Part shown: one piece after another, positions 16,546-26,917 of the stretch
Numbering within the stretch: the stretch's first letter is position 1
Layout: every line of letters begins with the position of its first letter
Source of the DNA: an uncultured Pseudomonadales bacterium
Lineage (GTDB): Bacteria > Pseudomonadota > Gammaproteobacteria > Pseudomonadales > UBA7434
Direction of reading: 5' to 3'
Assembly: GCA_905478995.1 (NCBI GenBank)
Contig: CAJQKT010000093.1
Span: 1-37,398, forward strand
DNA: 37,398 nucleotides
The notes under the pieces: generated by a model
What the model was told of the DNA's origin: nothing
What the model saw: only the letters and a program-made list of their open reading frames with translations
Database searches by the model: none
Program-made: the position numbers and the translations under genes

Positions 16546-17199
16546 ATGCGTCGGCATGATTGGACGTTATTGATGCTGCTATGGTTGTTGGCCACTTCAC
16601 TGTGTTTGCCTGCTTTGGTGCTAGGCAATGTAGCCATTGAAGAACCCAGTGAAGAATCCACTGAATGGCACGTAGTATCGTTAGATGACGGTATTCAAAC
16701 ATCAACACAAACGGTTGAAGGCTCACCCTACAAGGCAGCAAGACATGTGGTTGAGATCGATGCTGGTGTTAACAAAGTGCTGATGGCCTTTGGTGATGGC
16801 AGCAGTTGCGTGGCCTGGCTCATAGTGTGTAAGCAATCGAGGATCATTGAGCGTATCAGTGAATATGAGTACGTAGGTTACGCTGTGATTGATATGCCAT
16901 GGCCTGTTTCGAATCGCGATTTGGTTTTTCGCTCGACAGTAGCTCGCAAGGCTTCAGGCGGTGCTGTAGAGCTCACGCAAGTGGCAGAGCCGCTGGCGTA
17001 TCCAGGTACTAAGCTCGTGCGAATGCTTTCGCGTGCTACCTACTTGATAGAGCCGTTAGATGAAGATAGATCTCGCCTCACGTATACCATTCATACCGAC
17101 CCCGGCGGGAATCTATCTAGCGCAATGGTTAACGCGAAAGTGCATGTCAATACCCGCCGAGATGTGTCGGCGCTGATTAAGCACTTGCAAGAAAGTTAA
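16546..17199 (+). CDS. START-domain lipid-binding protein, secreted or membrane-anchored
   Basis: 217 residues from the ATG at 16546, which I chose because it follows AGGAGG (16528-16533) and leaves a clean N-terminal hydrophobic signal (WTLLMLLWLLATSLCLPALVLG). An upstream in-frame start at 16480 would bury this. The mature part is a START/SRPBCC fold. Typical features are the W-x-V opening (EWHVVSLDDGI), ISEYEYVGYAVIDMPWPVSNRDLVFRS, which matches the START 'PWPVxxRD' signature, and LTYTIHTDPGGNLSSAMVN near the end. START domains hold lipids or other hydrophobic ligands; the bacterial versions are mostly uncharacterised. Export places it in the periplasm. It is convergent with fadH and lies near two acyl-CoA dehydrogenase genes. 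Confidence 0.85.
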   Translation: MRRHDWTLLMLLWLLATSLCLPALVLGNVAIEEPSEESTEWHVVSLDDGIQTSTQTVEGSPYKAARHVVEIDAGVNKVLMAFGDGSSCVAWLIVCKQSRIIERISEYEYVGYAVIDMPWPVSNRDLVFRSTVARKASGGAVELTQVAEPLAYPGTKLVRMLSRATYLIEPLDEDRSRLTYTIHTDPGGNLSSAMVNAKVHVNTRRDVSALIKHLQES

Positions 17200-17227
17200 G
17201 CCTACGGCCAATAGCCACAAGGGCTAA

Positions 17228-19300
<2,073 letters not shown>

Positions 19301-19533
19301 CTATGTGGGTTGCTATTGTGCCAGAGTAGTTTGTTCGAGGCTTTTACTGAACATTACTAAAGAGTTATCTCCGTGTGCGGTGCTGCTTATCACGTCCAGT
19401 TTAATTTTAGTACTGGCCTTGCTGCAAGGTGCGAGATAATGAAAGCGGACTGTTTAGGCGCCAGTTTAAGTGTGAGGTTGCGGCACTTACGCGTTGCGCA
19501 GTGATTAATGCTAGCGACGCCTCAAGCGCAGCG

Positions 19534-20646
19534 TTAAGGCCGGTAATGCAAAGCGACACCCAAACCAAAGTCTGGACTACTGCTGGTGACAATGTCTTCG
19601 GTAAAATAGAGGTCTGCTGTAAAGCGGTGAGATAATTGCACGCTGCCGCCCAACGCTAACTGTCCTCCTACATTACCCAGTTCATCGGTCGCGCTGCGAT
19701 AAAGCGATGAATGTAGGTCCAATTGGCACTTAATTGTGGTGCGTTGCCCTAAGCGATAGGCGATGCTGCCGCTGCCATAGCCCGCCCAATCTTTACGCAG
19801 GTCTTTGAGTAAGCCTGTATTGCCCAACCACAATGCACCTAAGGTTGTTTGCCCGCTCAAACGTGGCCAGCGTTCGCTGTTCCATTGCCCGACCGTCCAG
19901 TCGACACTGGCGCTGGTCGCCCCTGAGCCCGTTAGTCGCGCTTCATCGCCGGTGGGCAGTTTAATACTCATGCGCAAGCTATGCAGCCATTTGGCCTCTT
20001 TGTGAGTGGGCAGAGCGTACAGCCAAGCAAGCTGAAAATCACCTACGCCGCTGGTATTGCGCTCAAGCAGCACTCTTTGTACGCCATTAACCTGATAGTC
20101 ATAAAGCAATAGGTCTTGTGCTCGCTGGTCACGATTACCGTTAGGGAGGCCAAAGATGCTATGCCATTGCTCAATCGGTTGATCGCTATTACCGGAGTGA
20201 TGGGCTATGTACGGCAAAGTGGCGCTCAGGGCGCTATGCGGACCTAGCGCCAACATTATGCCCAGTTCAGTGCGAAACAGTTCGCCGTCAAAGGTGATAT
20301 TTTCAACCGTGTTGCCCTCGGCATTTTGCGCGCTAGATTGCGAGCTCAATGAGTAGTTGGCTAGGTTGAGTGAGAGGCTGAGTGGCGAACCATTCGGTTT
20401 GCTAGTTTGGGTGAAGGCCAGTGTTGGTGCGACAGGAAGCCCGTGGATTTGTACCAACGGATTGCGATTGCTCACAGGCAGGGTCACTTGGCTTATCCCG
20501 TTGGTGGCATGCTCTGCATAAACAGGACCGCACAAGCTGCTCAGGCCTATGAGCATTGCAGCAAGCATATTGCTTGGGCGGCGCAAATACGCTGTTGGGC
20601 TGGCAACCGTTAAAAGAGTGCAAAGCAAAAGAGATCTGGTGTGCAT
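19534..20646 (-). CDS. DUF3187 family outer-membrane beta-barrel protein
   Basis: 370 residues from the ATG at 20646, chosen to give an N-terminal hydrophobic signal; an upstream in-frame start at 20697 adds 17 polar residues. A later Met (LAAMLIGLSSLCGPVYA) would also leave a signal peptide, so the exact start is open. The mature protein opens with LPVSNRNPLVQIHGLP, the DUF3187 hallmark, and continues with alternating strands, an IEQWHSIFGLPNGNRDQ loop and DFGLGVALHYRP at the C-terminus. The many aromatic and Gly/Asn-rich strands suggest a porin-like outer-membrane barrel. Function is not known. It lies alone, facing moaC divergently, about 235 bp away. Confidence 0.85.
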   Translation of the reverse strand: MHTRSLLLCTLLTVASPTAYLRRPSNMLAAMLIGLSSLCGPVYAEHATNGISQVTLPVSNRNPLVQIHGLPVAPTLAFTQTSKPNGSPLSLSLNLANYSLSSQSSAQNAEGNTVENITFDGELFRTELGIMLALGPHSALSATLPYIAHHSGNSDQPIEQWHSIFGLPNGNRDQRAQDLLLYDYQVNGVQRVLLERNTSGVGDFQLAWLYALPTHKEAKWLHSLRMSIKLPTGDEARLTGSGATSASVDWTVGQWNSERWPRLSGQTTLGALWLGNTGLLKDLRKDWAGYGSGSIAYRLGQRTTIKCQLDLHSSLYRSATDELGNVGGQLALGGSVQLSHRFTADLYFTEDIVTSSSPDFGLGVALHYRP

Positions 20647-20764
20647 AAGGATGTTGGCACGCTTAGGTGATAGGGCAGCTTGGCTGAGGCAGCACAAAAT
20701 AAAGGGTTGATATGGTGTTGGTCAAGTGGCTTTTTTTGCACAGTCGCTGTCTAAATGTGATAAT

Positions 20765-20795
20765 TTGATACCCTCAATGAGCGCCTAGTTATAAA
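20765..20795 (+). promoter_or_regulatory. Candidate sigma-70 promoter for moaC-moaD-moaE
   Basis: TTGATA at 20765-20770 and TATAAA at 20790-20795 each match the consensus in five of six positions, separated by 19 bp, which is slightly long. The predicted transcript would start about 80 nt before moaC. I see no molybdenum-cofactor riboswitch fold in this leader. Confidence 0.35.
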
Positions 20796-20881
20796 GCGAG
20801 AAAAGCTTTTGCCGTTGTATTTTTCGATGAAAACTGCGGCGATGGGCTCACAGTTAATCTTGATTGCCTTAACGAGAAACT

Positions 20882-21370
20882 ATGAAAAATCAATTATCAC
20901 ACATCGATGCTTCCGGTGCGGCCACGATGGTTGATGTAACGGTTAAGCCTGATACTCAGCGCGAGGCGCGAGCCAGTGCGACGGTAACAATGAACGCGCA
21001 GGCAATGCAGCAACTCATAGCGGGCAACAACAAAAAGGGTGATGTGTTGGGTGTTGCGCGCATTGCGGGCATACAAGCTGCAAAGAAGTGCAGTGATTTA
21101 ATTCCGTTGTGTCATCCACTTGCCCTTACTGGCGTACAAGTAGACTTCGCGATTGATGAAACGGCCAATAGTGTCAATGTTAATACGGGCTGCAAAGTCA
21201 AAGGCGGTACCGGTGTTGAAATGGAAGCCCTCTGCGCGGCAACGGTTGCGGCGCTGACTATTTATGATATGTGTAAAGCCGTCGATAAAAGCATAGTAAT
21301 ATCCGAAGTCGCTTTACTTGAAAAAACCGGCGGCAAGGGTGGTCATTGGGTTCGTGCAGCAGATGAATAG
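20882..21370 (+). CDS. moaC: Cyclic pyranopterin monophosphate synthase
   Basis: 162 residues, the normal MoaC length. It forms cyclic pyranopterin monophosphate from the 3',8-cyclo-GTP made by MoaA, the first committed molybdopterin step. Active-site regions are all present: [15 protein letters not shown] at about residues 62-76 (His and Cys), the [15 protein letters not shown] segment and the [11 protein letters not shown] loop with its Asp and Lys. moaD and moaE follow on the same strand. moaA is absent here, so it must be encoded elsewhere if the pathway works. Confidence 0.96.
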   Translation: MKNQLSHIDASGAATMVDVTVKPDTQREARASATVTMNAQAMQQLIAGNNKKGDVLGVARIAGIQAAKKCSDLIPLCHPLALTGVQVDFAIDETANSVNVNTGCKVKGGTGVEMEALCAATVAALTIYDMCKAVDKSIVISEVALLEKTGGKGGHWVRAADE

Positions 21371-21484
21371 CATGTGTACTAATCAGCGAATGGCAAGGAT
21401 AGACCTAAGTGATACAGGGGCTTTAATGATGAGTCAGCGCAATAAACAGACCTGGCTGAGCTCAACAGGCTCGTGGATGGTGCG

Positions 21485-21733
21485 ATGTTAAGCGTGAAAT
21501 ATTTTGCCAGCTTACGTGAGCAGCTGGGCTGCAATAGTGATAATGTTGAGTTTGTAGCCGGTGAAACACTCGCACAGCTAGCTGGACGCTTGGCCAACAA
21601 GCATGCTGGGTCGCTCAGCGATATTCAACAACCAACGACTCGCTGCGCGGTCAATCAGCAGGTGGTTGAATTAACGGTTGTACCGGTTGATGGCGATGAG
21701 ATTGCATTTTTCCCACCCGTTACTGGCGGTTAA
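21485..21733 (+). CDS. moaD: Molybdopterin synthase small subunit (sulfur carrier)
   Basis: 82 residues from the ATG at 21485; a GTG at 21473 would add four residues, and the family's first strand (LSVKYFASLRE) favours the ATG. This is a ubiquitin-like sulfur carrier whose C-terminal Gly-Gly (PPVTGG) is thiocarboxylated and donates sulfur to the pterin through MoaE. The DEIAFFPPV segment is typical. The stop TAA overlaps the moaE start (TAATG), indicating translational coupling. It is separated from moaC by 114 bp without a recognised gene. Confidence 0.93.
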   Translation: MLSVKYFASLREQLGCNSDNVEFVAGETLAQLAGRLANKHAGSLSDIQQPTTRCAVNQQVVELTVVPVDGDEIAFFPPVTGG

Positions 21734-22239
21734 TGGCGATGCCCAGTGAACCTATATTTGTCAGTGTACAGACACACAATTTTTGTCTAAATGAGCAGCA
21801 GCAAGCGTTATTTAAGTCATGTAACGCTAATGCCGAGATCGGTGCGGTTGCTTCTTTTGTCGGCCTGGTGCGAGCCGAAAATAATATTATGGAAGCCGGT
21901 AGCGCGCATAGCGGCAAGCTGAGGGCGCTTTATATCGAGCATTATCCGGCGATGACAGAGCCGGTACTGCGCCGGCTTTGTGAGCAGGTCCTAGAGAAAT
22001 GGCAATTAATTACCTGTCGTGTGATTCATCGAGTGGGTACGATACCGACCGGTGAGCAGATTGTCTTGGTTATGGTGGGAGCAGAGCATCGAGCAGCGGC
22101 TTTTGCTGCGTGCGAGTGCATTATGGATCACTTGAAAACGTCTGCACCGTTTTGGAAAAAAGCCATTTTTGAGCATGACGAGCATTGGGTGGCAGCTAAG
22201 CAAACCGACCAAGCCAAAGTTGAACAATGGAGCGACTAA
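21733..22239 (+). CDS. moaE: Molybdopterin synthase catalytic subunit
   Basis: 168 residues, a little longer than the usual 140-155, owing to an N-terminal addition and an extra ENNIMEAGSAHSGK stretch around residue 50. MoaE transfers MoaD-bound sulfur to cyclic pyranopterin phosphate, producing molybdopterin. Landmarks are GAVASFVGLVR, LYIEHYPAM, HRVGTIPTGEQIVLVMV, HRAAAFAACECIMDHLK and APFWKKAIF with the catalytic lysines. It overlaps moaD by one base. Confidence 0.95.
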   Translation: MAMPSEPIFVSVQTHNFCLNEQQQALFKSCNANAEIGAVASFVGLVRAENNIMEAGSAHSGKLRALYIEHYPAMTEPVLRRLCEQVLEKWQLITCRVIHRVGTIPTGEQIVLVMVGAEHRAAAFAACECIMDHLKTSAPFWKKAIFEHDEHWVAAKQTDQAKVEQWSD

Positions 22240-22283
22240 CGAGTTGCTAGCGCTATTTACACACGGTTAAAACAGGTTATTCG

Positions 22284-22784
22284 ATGGAGTTCGACACGAA
22301 ACAAATGCGCGATGCGCTAGGGCAATTTGTGACCGGGGTTACGGTGGTGACAGTGCTGCCAGCTAGGGTTGATGGTGCGAAAGAGCAAGCGGCACCGTTG
22401 GGTATAACGGTCAATTCTTTTGCCTCGGTTTCACTCGACCCGCCCTTAGTACTTTGGAGCTTGCAAAAAACCTCGGAAACGTTGCCCACATTTGATAGCA
22501 CTAAGGCCTTTGCCATAAATATATTGGCCAGTGACGCGCAGGACATATCAAACCGCTACGCGCAACATGACAACCACGAGCTTGAATCGCAGCACTATGA
22601 GCTCAGTGCTGAGGGTGTGCCCGTGTTGACCGCGTGTAAGGTCAGGTTTGTCTGTGAAACTGAACAGCGTGTTGACGGTGGTGATCACGTTATTTACATA
22701 GCCCGTGTTAAATCCATTTCGGCTATCGATCCTGCTCCGCCGCTGGTCTTTTTTAATGGTAGCTATGGCGCACTGGCGGTATAG
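22284..22784 (+). CDS. Flavin reductase-like, FMN-binding protein
   Basis: 166 residues of the flavin_reduct (PF01613) family. The N-terminal MRDALGQFVTGVTVVTVLP is the standard opening, followed by GITVNSFASVSLDPPLVLWSL (FMN-binding strand and loop), FAINILASDAQDISNRYAQ, and near the C-terminus GGDHVIYIARVKSI and PLVFFNGSYGAL. Members either reduce free flavin with NAD(P)H for partner monooxygenases or carry bound FMN. No monooxygenase gene is adjacent, so the partner is unknown. It begins 44 bp after moaE on the same strand; this could be an extension of the moa operon, but no functional link is obvious. Confidence 0.9.
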   Translation: MEFDTKQMRDALGQFVTGVTVVTVLPARVDGAKEQAAPLGITVNSFASVSLDPPLVLWSLQKTSETLPTFDSTKAFAINILASDAQDISNRYAQHDNHELESQHYELSAEGVPVLTACKVRFVCETEQRVDGGDHVIYIARVKSISAIDPAPPLVFFNGSYGALAV

Positions 22785-22832
22785 GCTTGTGTTTAGTAAA
22801 CAAATCTTCAAATCACGATTGATGAGACGTCT

Positions 22833-23402
22833 GTGAAATATTGTAGTGATTGTGGTCAGTCTATTGTTGTGCAAGTTCCCGAAGGGGATCACCGCGAGCG
22901 CTATGTATGCGCTGCCTGTGATGTTGTGCACTATCAAAACCCAAACATGGTTGTGGGTACGATTCCGCTGCATCACGATGAACAGGGACAGCCAAAAATT
23001 CTGTTGGCAAAACGTGGCATTGAGCCACGACTGGGTTATTGGACGTTGCCAGCAGGTTTTTTAGAAAATGGTGAGACAAGCAGCGAAGGTGCAGTGCGTG
23101 AAACGCTAGAGGAAACCTGTGCCGTGGTAGAAAATGTCGCGATGTACCGAGTTTTGAACGTCGCGCGAACCAATCAAATCCACATATTTTTTCGCGCTGA
23201 TTTACCTTTAGCCGATTTCACCACAACGCCAGAAAGTACAGAGGTTGAGCTGTTTGCCTTTGAGGATATTCCTTGGCGTCAGTTGGCTTTTCCAACAGTG
23301 CATAAAACGTTGGAAGATTTTATTGACGAGTATCACCAAGGCCAATTCACAGCAGCTATGTTTGATATTGATCATCACAGTTGGAAAGTATTGGATATTT
23401 GA
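22833..23402 (+). CDS. NUDIX hydrolase with N-terminal zinc ribbon
   Basis: 189 residues. A zinc-ribbon opens the protein (CSDCGQ at residues 4-9 and CAACDVVHYQNP around 27-38), as in NADH-pyrophosphatase-like NUDIX proteins. The NUDIX box reads G-FLENG-E-TSSEGAV-RETLEET: the REXXEE core needed for metal binding is intact, but the Gly two residues after EE is Cys. Such enzymes hydrolyse nucleoside diphosphate-linked substrates (NADH, ADP-ribose and others); the substrate is not fixed by sequence. It starts with GTG; no in-frame ATG precedes the ribbon. It follows the flavin reductase by 48 bp. Confidence 0.9.
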   Translation: MKYCSDCGQSIVVQVPEGDHRERYVCAACDVVHYQNPNMVVGTIPLHHDEQGQPKILLAKRGIEPRLGYWTLPAGFLENGETSSEGAVRETLEETCAVVENVAMYRVLNVARTNQIHIFFRADLPLADFTTTPESTEVELFAFEDIPWRQLAFPTVHKTLEDFIDEYHQGQFTAAMFDIDHHSWKVLDI

Positions 23403-23481
23403 CACTAAGTTAATGTTCATACTGAGCGAACGAAGACCCCACATTTATTTAGTTTGATTTATTTTTAGGTTGCCACACGAT

Positions 23482-24411
23482 ATGCTTTTAGTCGGCTATG
23501 CAGTGGTGTTAGTACTGATGGTTTTACTCGGTGCTAATACCAATAAATTTGTACTGCTCAATCATACCCGTACACAACTTATTATGAGTTTTGTTTCCGG
23601 TATCATGCTGGGCATCGCTGTTTTCCATCTTTTGCCCCACGCACTGTATGCTGCGCAGGGCCATGTTTCGGTAGACTTTGTGGCGCTTTGGCTTATGTGC
23701 GGTTTGATCGTTATGTTTTTGCTGCAAAGGGTTTTCCACTTTCATCAGCACGACTTCGATGAGGCGCCTCAGCCATGCACGAGCACCCATGCCCACGGCG
23801 GGGGTCATGATAATAGCCACGATCACAGTCACGATCACGATCATGCAGCATCGCATAGTGCGGCGGAGTTGGGAGGCTGGGGCGTATTTATGGGGCTGGC
23901 GCTGCACTCGTTGCTGGACGGTGTGGCACTGGCTGCCAGTATGCAGGTGGATTGGCTGTCTACGGGTCATACAGGATGGACAGGCTTGGCGGGGATAGGG
24001 GTATTTATTGCCATCTTCTTACACAAGCCTCTGGATGCGATGACCATTGGCATGTTTATGCAGCGGCAAGGCGTGCGCTCAACAACGCGCGTATTAGTGC
24101 TGATAGCCTACGGGTTGTTGTGTCCGTTGGCTGCAGGGCTGATTTTATTTGGTTTACCCGCAGATATAACGACGCCAGCTTTTATTGTGGCGGCACTCGC
24201 TTTTTCAGCGGGCATATTTTTATGTATCGCGCTGAGCGATTTGTTGCCAGAAATCCATTTTCACACGCATGATCGTGGCAAAATGACGCTAATGTTATTG
24301 CTGGGCATCGTATTGTCATTTTCATTAAAAAATATTGAGTCGATTCATGAAGAGTCACCCCAGTTGGGTGCGACGAGTGATGTTTTGGTTGAGTCAGAGC
24401 ATCATCATTAG
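23482..24411 (+). CDS. ZIP family divalent metal transporter
   Basis: 309 residues with about eight membrane helices. The TM4 and TM5 metal motifs are visible as HSLLDGVALAA and FLHKPLDAMTIG. Between TM3 and TM4 is a His-rich cytoplasmic loop, HGGGHDNSHDHSHDHDHAASH, around residues 105-128, and the protein ends in EHHH. This matches the ZIP family, which imports zinc or other divalent ions. I chose the ATG at 23482; a TTG at 23470 with AGG just upstream would add four residues. It is preceded by an 80-bp gap after the NUDIX gene and followed by 68 bp before rmuC. No Zur box was recognised. Confidence 0.9.
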   Translation: MLLVGYAVVLVLMVLLGANTNKFVLLNHTRTQLIMSFVSGIMLGIAVFHLLPHALYAAQGHVSVDFVALWLMCGLIVMFLLQRVFHFHQHDFDEAPQPCTSTHAHGGGHDNSHDHSHDHDHAASHSAAELGGWGVFMGLALHSLLDGVALAASMQVDWLSTGHTGWTGLAGIGVFIAIFLHKPLDAMTIGMFMQRQGVRSTTRVLVLIAYGLLCPLAAGLILFGLPADITTPAFIVAALAFSAGIFLCIALSDLLPEIHFHTHDRGKMTLMLLLGIVLSFSLKNIESIHEESPQLGATSDVLVESEHHH

Positions 24412-24479
24412 TGTTGGGGCATCATTAGTAGTTAGGCATCGTCACGGTCAAAATGGTTAGGCAGTGCCTCTAAGAGTCA

Positions 24480-26003
24480 TTGAATACAGGGAGTCTACAA
24501 ATCGCTAACTGGCTGCAAGCGCAATCGGAATCTTTTTTAGCATGGCTGATCATTGGTGTGCTTCTGTTGCTGTGTGCGTTAATCGGCACTTTGGCCTCGG
24601 TGGCACGCCGTGCTGCGCAGTTGCGATTGGAGGCGGAGCAACTTAACGAAGCGTGCATTAGCGAGCGCAATAAAAATGGTTTGTTGGAAGAGAATATCGC
24701 TAAACTGCGTTTAGCTGAAACAGAGCTAGCGGTAGCGGAGCATGAAAATAGCTTGTTGAAAGAGACCGGTTTGGACGTTGGCCGGCAATTAGACAGTTTG
24801 CGAACTGAGCTCAATGAGTTACGGACTAACTATGCAGCATTGCAGGCACAAACGCGCGCTGAGCGAAGCTCGCTAGAAGAAAAATTGCAATTACTACAGC
24901 AAAATCGCGAGCAATTGACCGGCGATTTCGAGCTGTTAGCGAACAAGATATTTGAAGAGAAAACGCAAACGTTTTCTAAAAACAGCCAGCAGTTACTCGA
25001 CGTTACGCTTTCGCCATTAAAAAATCAGCTCGATGAATTCCGCAAGCGTGTGGATCATGTATATACCGTAGAAAGCAAAGAGCGGCATGTGTTGCAAGAT
25101 CAAATCAAACAGCTGCGTGAAGAAAGTATGCGTATCAGCGAAGATGCCAATAACTTAACTCGAGCATTGAAGGCCGATAACAAATCGCAAGGTAACTGGG
25201 GTGAGCTGACGCTAGTGCGGGCCCTAGAGATGTGCGGCTTGAGAGAGCCTGAAGAATACGAGACTCAAACGAGCTATAAAGCGGATGATAATTCACGACA
25301 GATTCCGGATGTGGTCGTGCATTTGCCCGGCGGCAAAGACATTATTATTGATTCAAAAGTATCGTTAGTGGCTTATGCGCGGTACTTTGAAGTGGAGAGT
25401 GAGGAAGAAAAAAGCCAAGCGATCGCGCAGCATTTGCAATCGGTTCGTCAGCATATTAAACAGCTCAGCGATAAGTCATACCAGCATTTGCCGGGCATCA
25501 GCACCCTAGATTACGTGATGCTTTATATTCCTATTGAAGGCGCGTCAGCGATGGCCCTGCAAGGCCACCGTGGTTTATGGGAAGAGGCTTATTCGAAGAA
25601 CATTGTATTGGTGAGTCCGACCAATTTACTCGCTATACTGCGCTCGGTTGAAACAATATGGCGACATGAAAAACAAAACAAAAATGCCGAAGAAATTGCG
25701 CGGCAGGCGGGTAATTTACATGATAAATTTGTCGGCCTTATTGGTTCAATGGAAAGTGTGGGCCGCAATCTAGATGCGGCTAACGTTGCCTATGAAAAAG
25801 CCTATAGTCAGCTCTCGACCGGCAAGGGTAATTTGGTGTCCCGAGTTCATAATCTGGAAAAACTAGGTGCCAAAACTAAACATACCATCCCTGCAAAATT
25901 AACCGATGCTGCGGGTGTGGTTGCTGTACAGAGTGTGGAAAATAGTGCGCAGGATGATGCAGATTTGAGCGCAGAGCTCGATTCAGACAATGCACCGGAT
26001 TAA
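24480..26003 (+). CDS. rmuC: RmuC family DNA recombination protein
   Basis: 507 residues. An N-terminal membrane helix (AWLIIGVLLLLCALIGTLA, residues 21-39) is followed by a long coiled coil (about 45-230, rich in E/L/Q/R) and the RmuC nuclease-like domain (NWGELTLVRALEMCGLREPEEYETQ, IPDVVVHLPGGKDIIIDSKVSLVAY, YVMLYIPIEGA, LVSPTNLLAILRSV). RmuC limits inversion of short inverted repeats in Escherichia coli. The start is a TTG at 24480 with AAGAG upstream; no ATG or GTG in frame keeps the membrane helix. Confidence 0.92.
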   Translation: MNTGSLQIANWLQAQSESFLAWLIIGVLLLLCALIGTLASVARRAAQLRLEAEQLNEACISERNKNGLLEENIAKLRLAETELAVAEHENSLLKETGLDVGRQLDSLRTELNELRTNYAALQAQTRAERSSLEEKLQLLQQNREQLTGDFELLANKIFEEKTQTFSKNSQQLLDVTLSPLKNQLDEFRKRVDHVYTVESKERHVLQDQIKQLREESMRISEDANNLTRALKADNKSQGNWGELTLVRALEMCGLREPEEYETQTSYKADDNSRQIPDVVVHLPGGKDIIIDSKVSLVAYARYFEVESEEEKSQAIAQHLQSVRQHIKQLSDKSYQHLPGISTLDYVMLYIPIEGASAMALQGHRGLWEEAYSKNIVLVSPTNLLAILRSVETIWRHEKQNKNAEEIARQAGNLHDKFVGLIGSMESVGRNLDAANVAYEKAYSQLSTGKGNLVSRVHNLEKLGAKTKHTIPAKLTDAAGVVAVQSVENSAQDDADLSAELDSDNAPD

Positions 26004-26023
26004 CGATTTATTAGGAATTATTC

Positions 26024-26497
26024 ATGGCATTTACTAAAGTGGGCAATTTGGCGCCAGCCTTTACATTGCACAACCAAAACGGCGAAAAAGTGAGTCTGAA
26101 AGACTTTAAAAACATTAAAAACGTGCTGGTGTACTTTTATCCGAAGGCGAGCACGCCCGGATGCACCGTGCAGGCCTGTGGTATTCGCGATAACAAAAAA
26201 CAGTTTGAGAAGTACGATACGGTTGTTTTAGGTGTTAGTCCCGATCCTGTGTCTCGGTTAGAAAGGTTTATTGAAAAGCAGGGGTTAAATTTCACTCTGT
26301 TGTCGGACGAAGATCATGCCATAGCGGACAAATATGGAGCATGGGGCCCCAAAAAGTTTATGGGCCGCGAATTTGATGGTATTTTGCGCACCAGTTTTTT
26401 GGTCGGTAAAGATGGCCGAGTTAAGCATGTGTTTGACAAATTTAAGACTAAAACCCATGATCAGGATGTACTGGCTTGGTTGAGTGAGCATCTATAG
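26024..26497 (+). CDS. bcp: Thioredoxin-dependent peroxiredoxin, Bcp/PrxQ type
   Basis: 157 residues, the Bcp length. It reduces hydrogen peroxide and organic hydroperoxides with electrons from thioredoxin. The peroxidatic Cys is C47 in STPGCTVQACGIRD and the resolving Cys is C52, an arrangement typical of Bcp. The conserved Arg follows downstream in the RTSFLVGKDG segment. Start ATG at 26024 is preceded by TAGGAA. The next gene, yajC, begins 56 bp later on the same strand. Confidence 0.95.
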   Translation: MAFTKVGNLAPAFTLHNQNGEKVSLKDFKNIKNVLVYFYPKASTPGCTVQACGIRDNKKQFEKYDTVVLGVSPDPVSRLERFIEKQGLNFTLLSDEDHAIADKYGAWGPKKFMGREFDGILRTSFLVGKDGRVKHVFDKFKTKTHDQDVLAWLSEHL

Positions 26498-26553
26498 AGA
26501 GTTTTGCCTAATTATTTTATTAGTTGATGATATAAACCACGAGGAAAGTATTG

Positions 26554-26883
26554 ATGAGTTTTTTTATTAGTAATGCCTATGCCCAAGGGGGCCCACAACC
26601 CAGCGGTAGTCCAATGGTCTCTTTGATTTTTATGCTGGGTCTATTTATTTTTTTCTGGTTCATCATTATTCGACCACAGCGTAAACGTCAAAAAGAGCAT
26701 GAGCAGTTAGTTAATAACGTAGCTAAAGGTGATGAGGTCGTCATGACTAGTGGCTTGCTCGGTAAGGTTATTAAAATTGACGGCGATTATTTAGTTGTTC
26801 AGGCAGCTGATAGCGTTGAGTTGAAATTTCAAAAGGTCGCTGTTCATGCGGTTTTACCTAAAGGTACTTTAAAAGCTATCTAG
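26554..26883 (+). CDS. yajC: YajC preprotein translocase auxiliary subunit
   Basis: 109 residues. An Ala/Gln-rich N-terminus (SNAYAQGGPQPSGSP) is followed by one membrane helix (SLIFMLGLFIFFWFIIIRPQRKR, about residues 22-45), a cytoplasmic domain (EHEQLVNNVAKGDEVVMTSGLLGKVIKIDGDYLVV) and a short tail. This is the YajC pattern; the protein associates with SecDF. I chose the ATG at 26554 after GAGGAA; a TTG lies one codon earlier. It normally sits between tgt and secD-secF. Here it lies between bcp and a PLP enzyme, so this may be a relocated or second copy. Confidence 0.93.
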   Translation: MSFFISNAYAQGGPQPSGSPMVSLIFMLGLFIFFWFIIIRPQRKRQKEHEQLVNNVAKGDEVVMTSGLLGKVIKIDGDYLVVQAADSVELKFQKVAVHAVLPKGTLKAI

Positions 26884-26917
26884 CCTACGTTGCTAGTAGC
26901 AGTGTGAGGCAGCAGTG

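Noticed and set aside
17200-17227. TAGCC/GGCTA hairpin between the START gene and fadH as a terminator
   Set aside because: Only a 5-bp stem and no T-run; too weak to call.
20698-20881. Possible molybdenum-cofactor riboswitch before moaC
   Set aside because: No conserved stem pattern or GC-rich multi-helix fold could be recognised by eye.
22790-22815. GTTTAGTAAAC palindrome after the flavin reductase gene
   Set aside because: AT-rich with short arms and no T-run; chance is likely.
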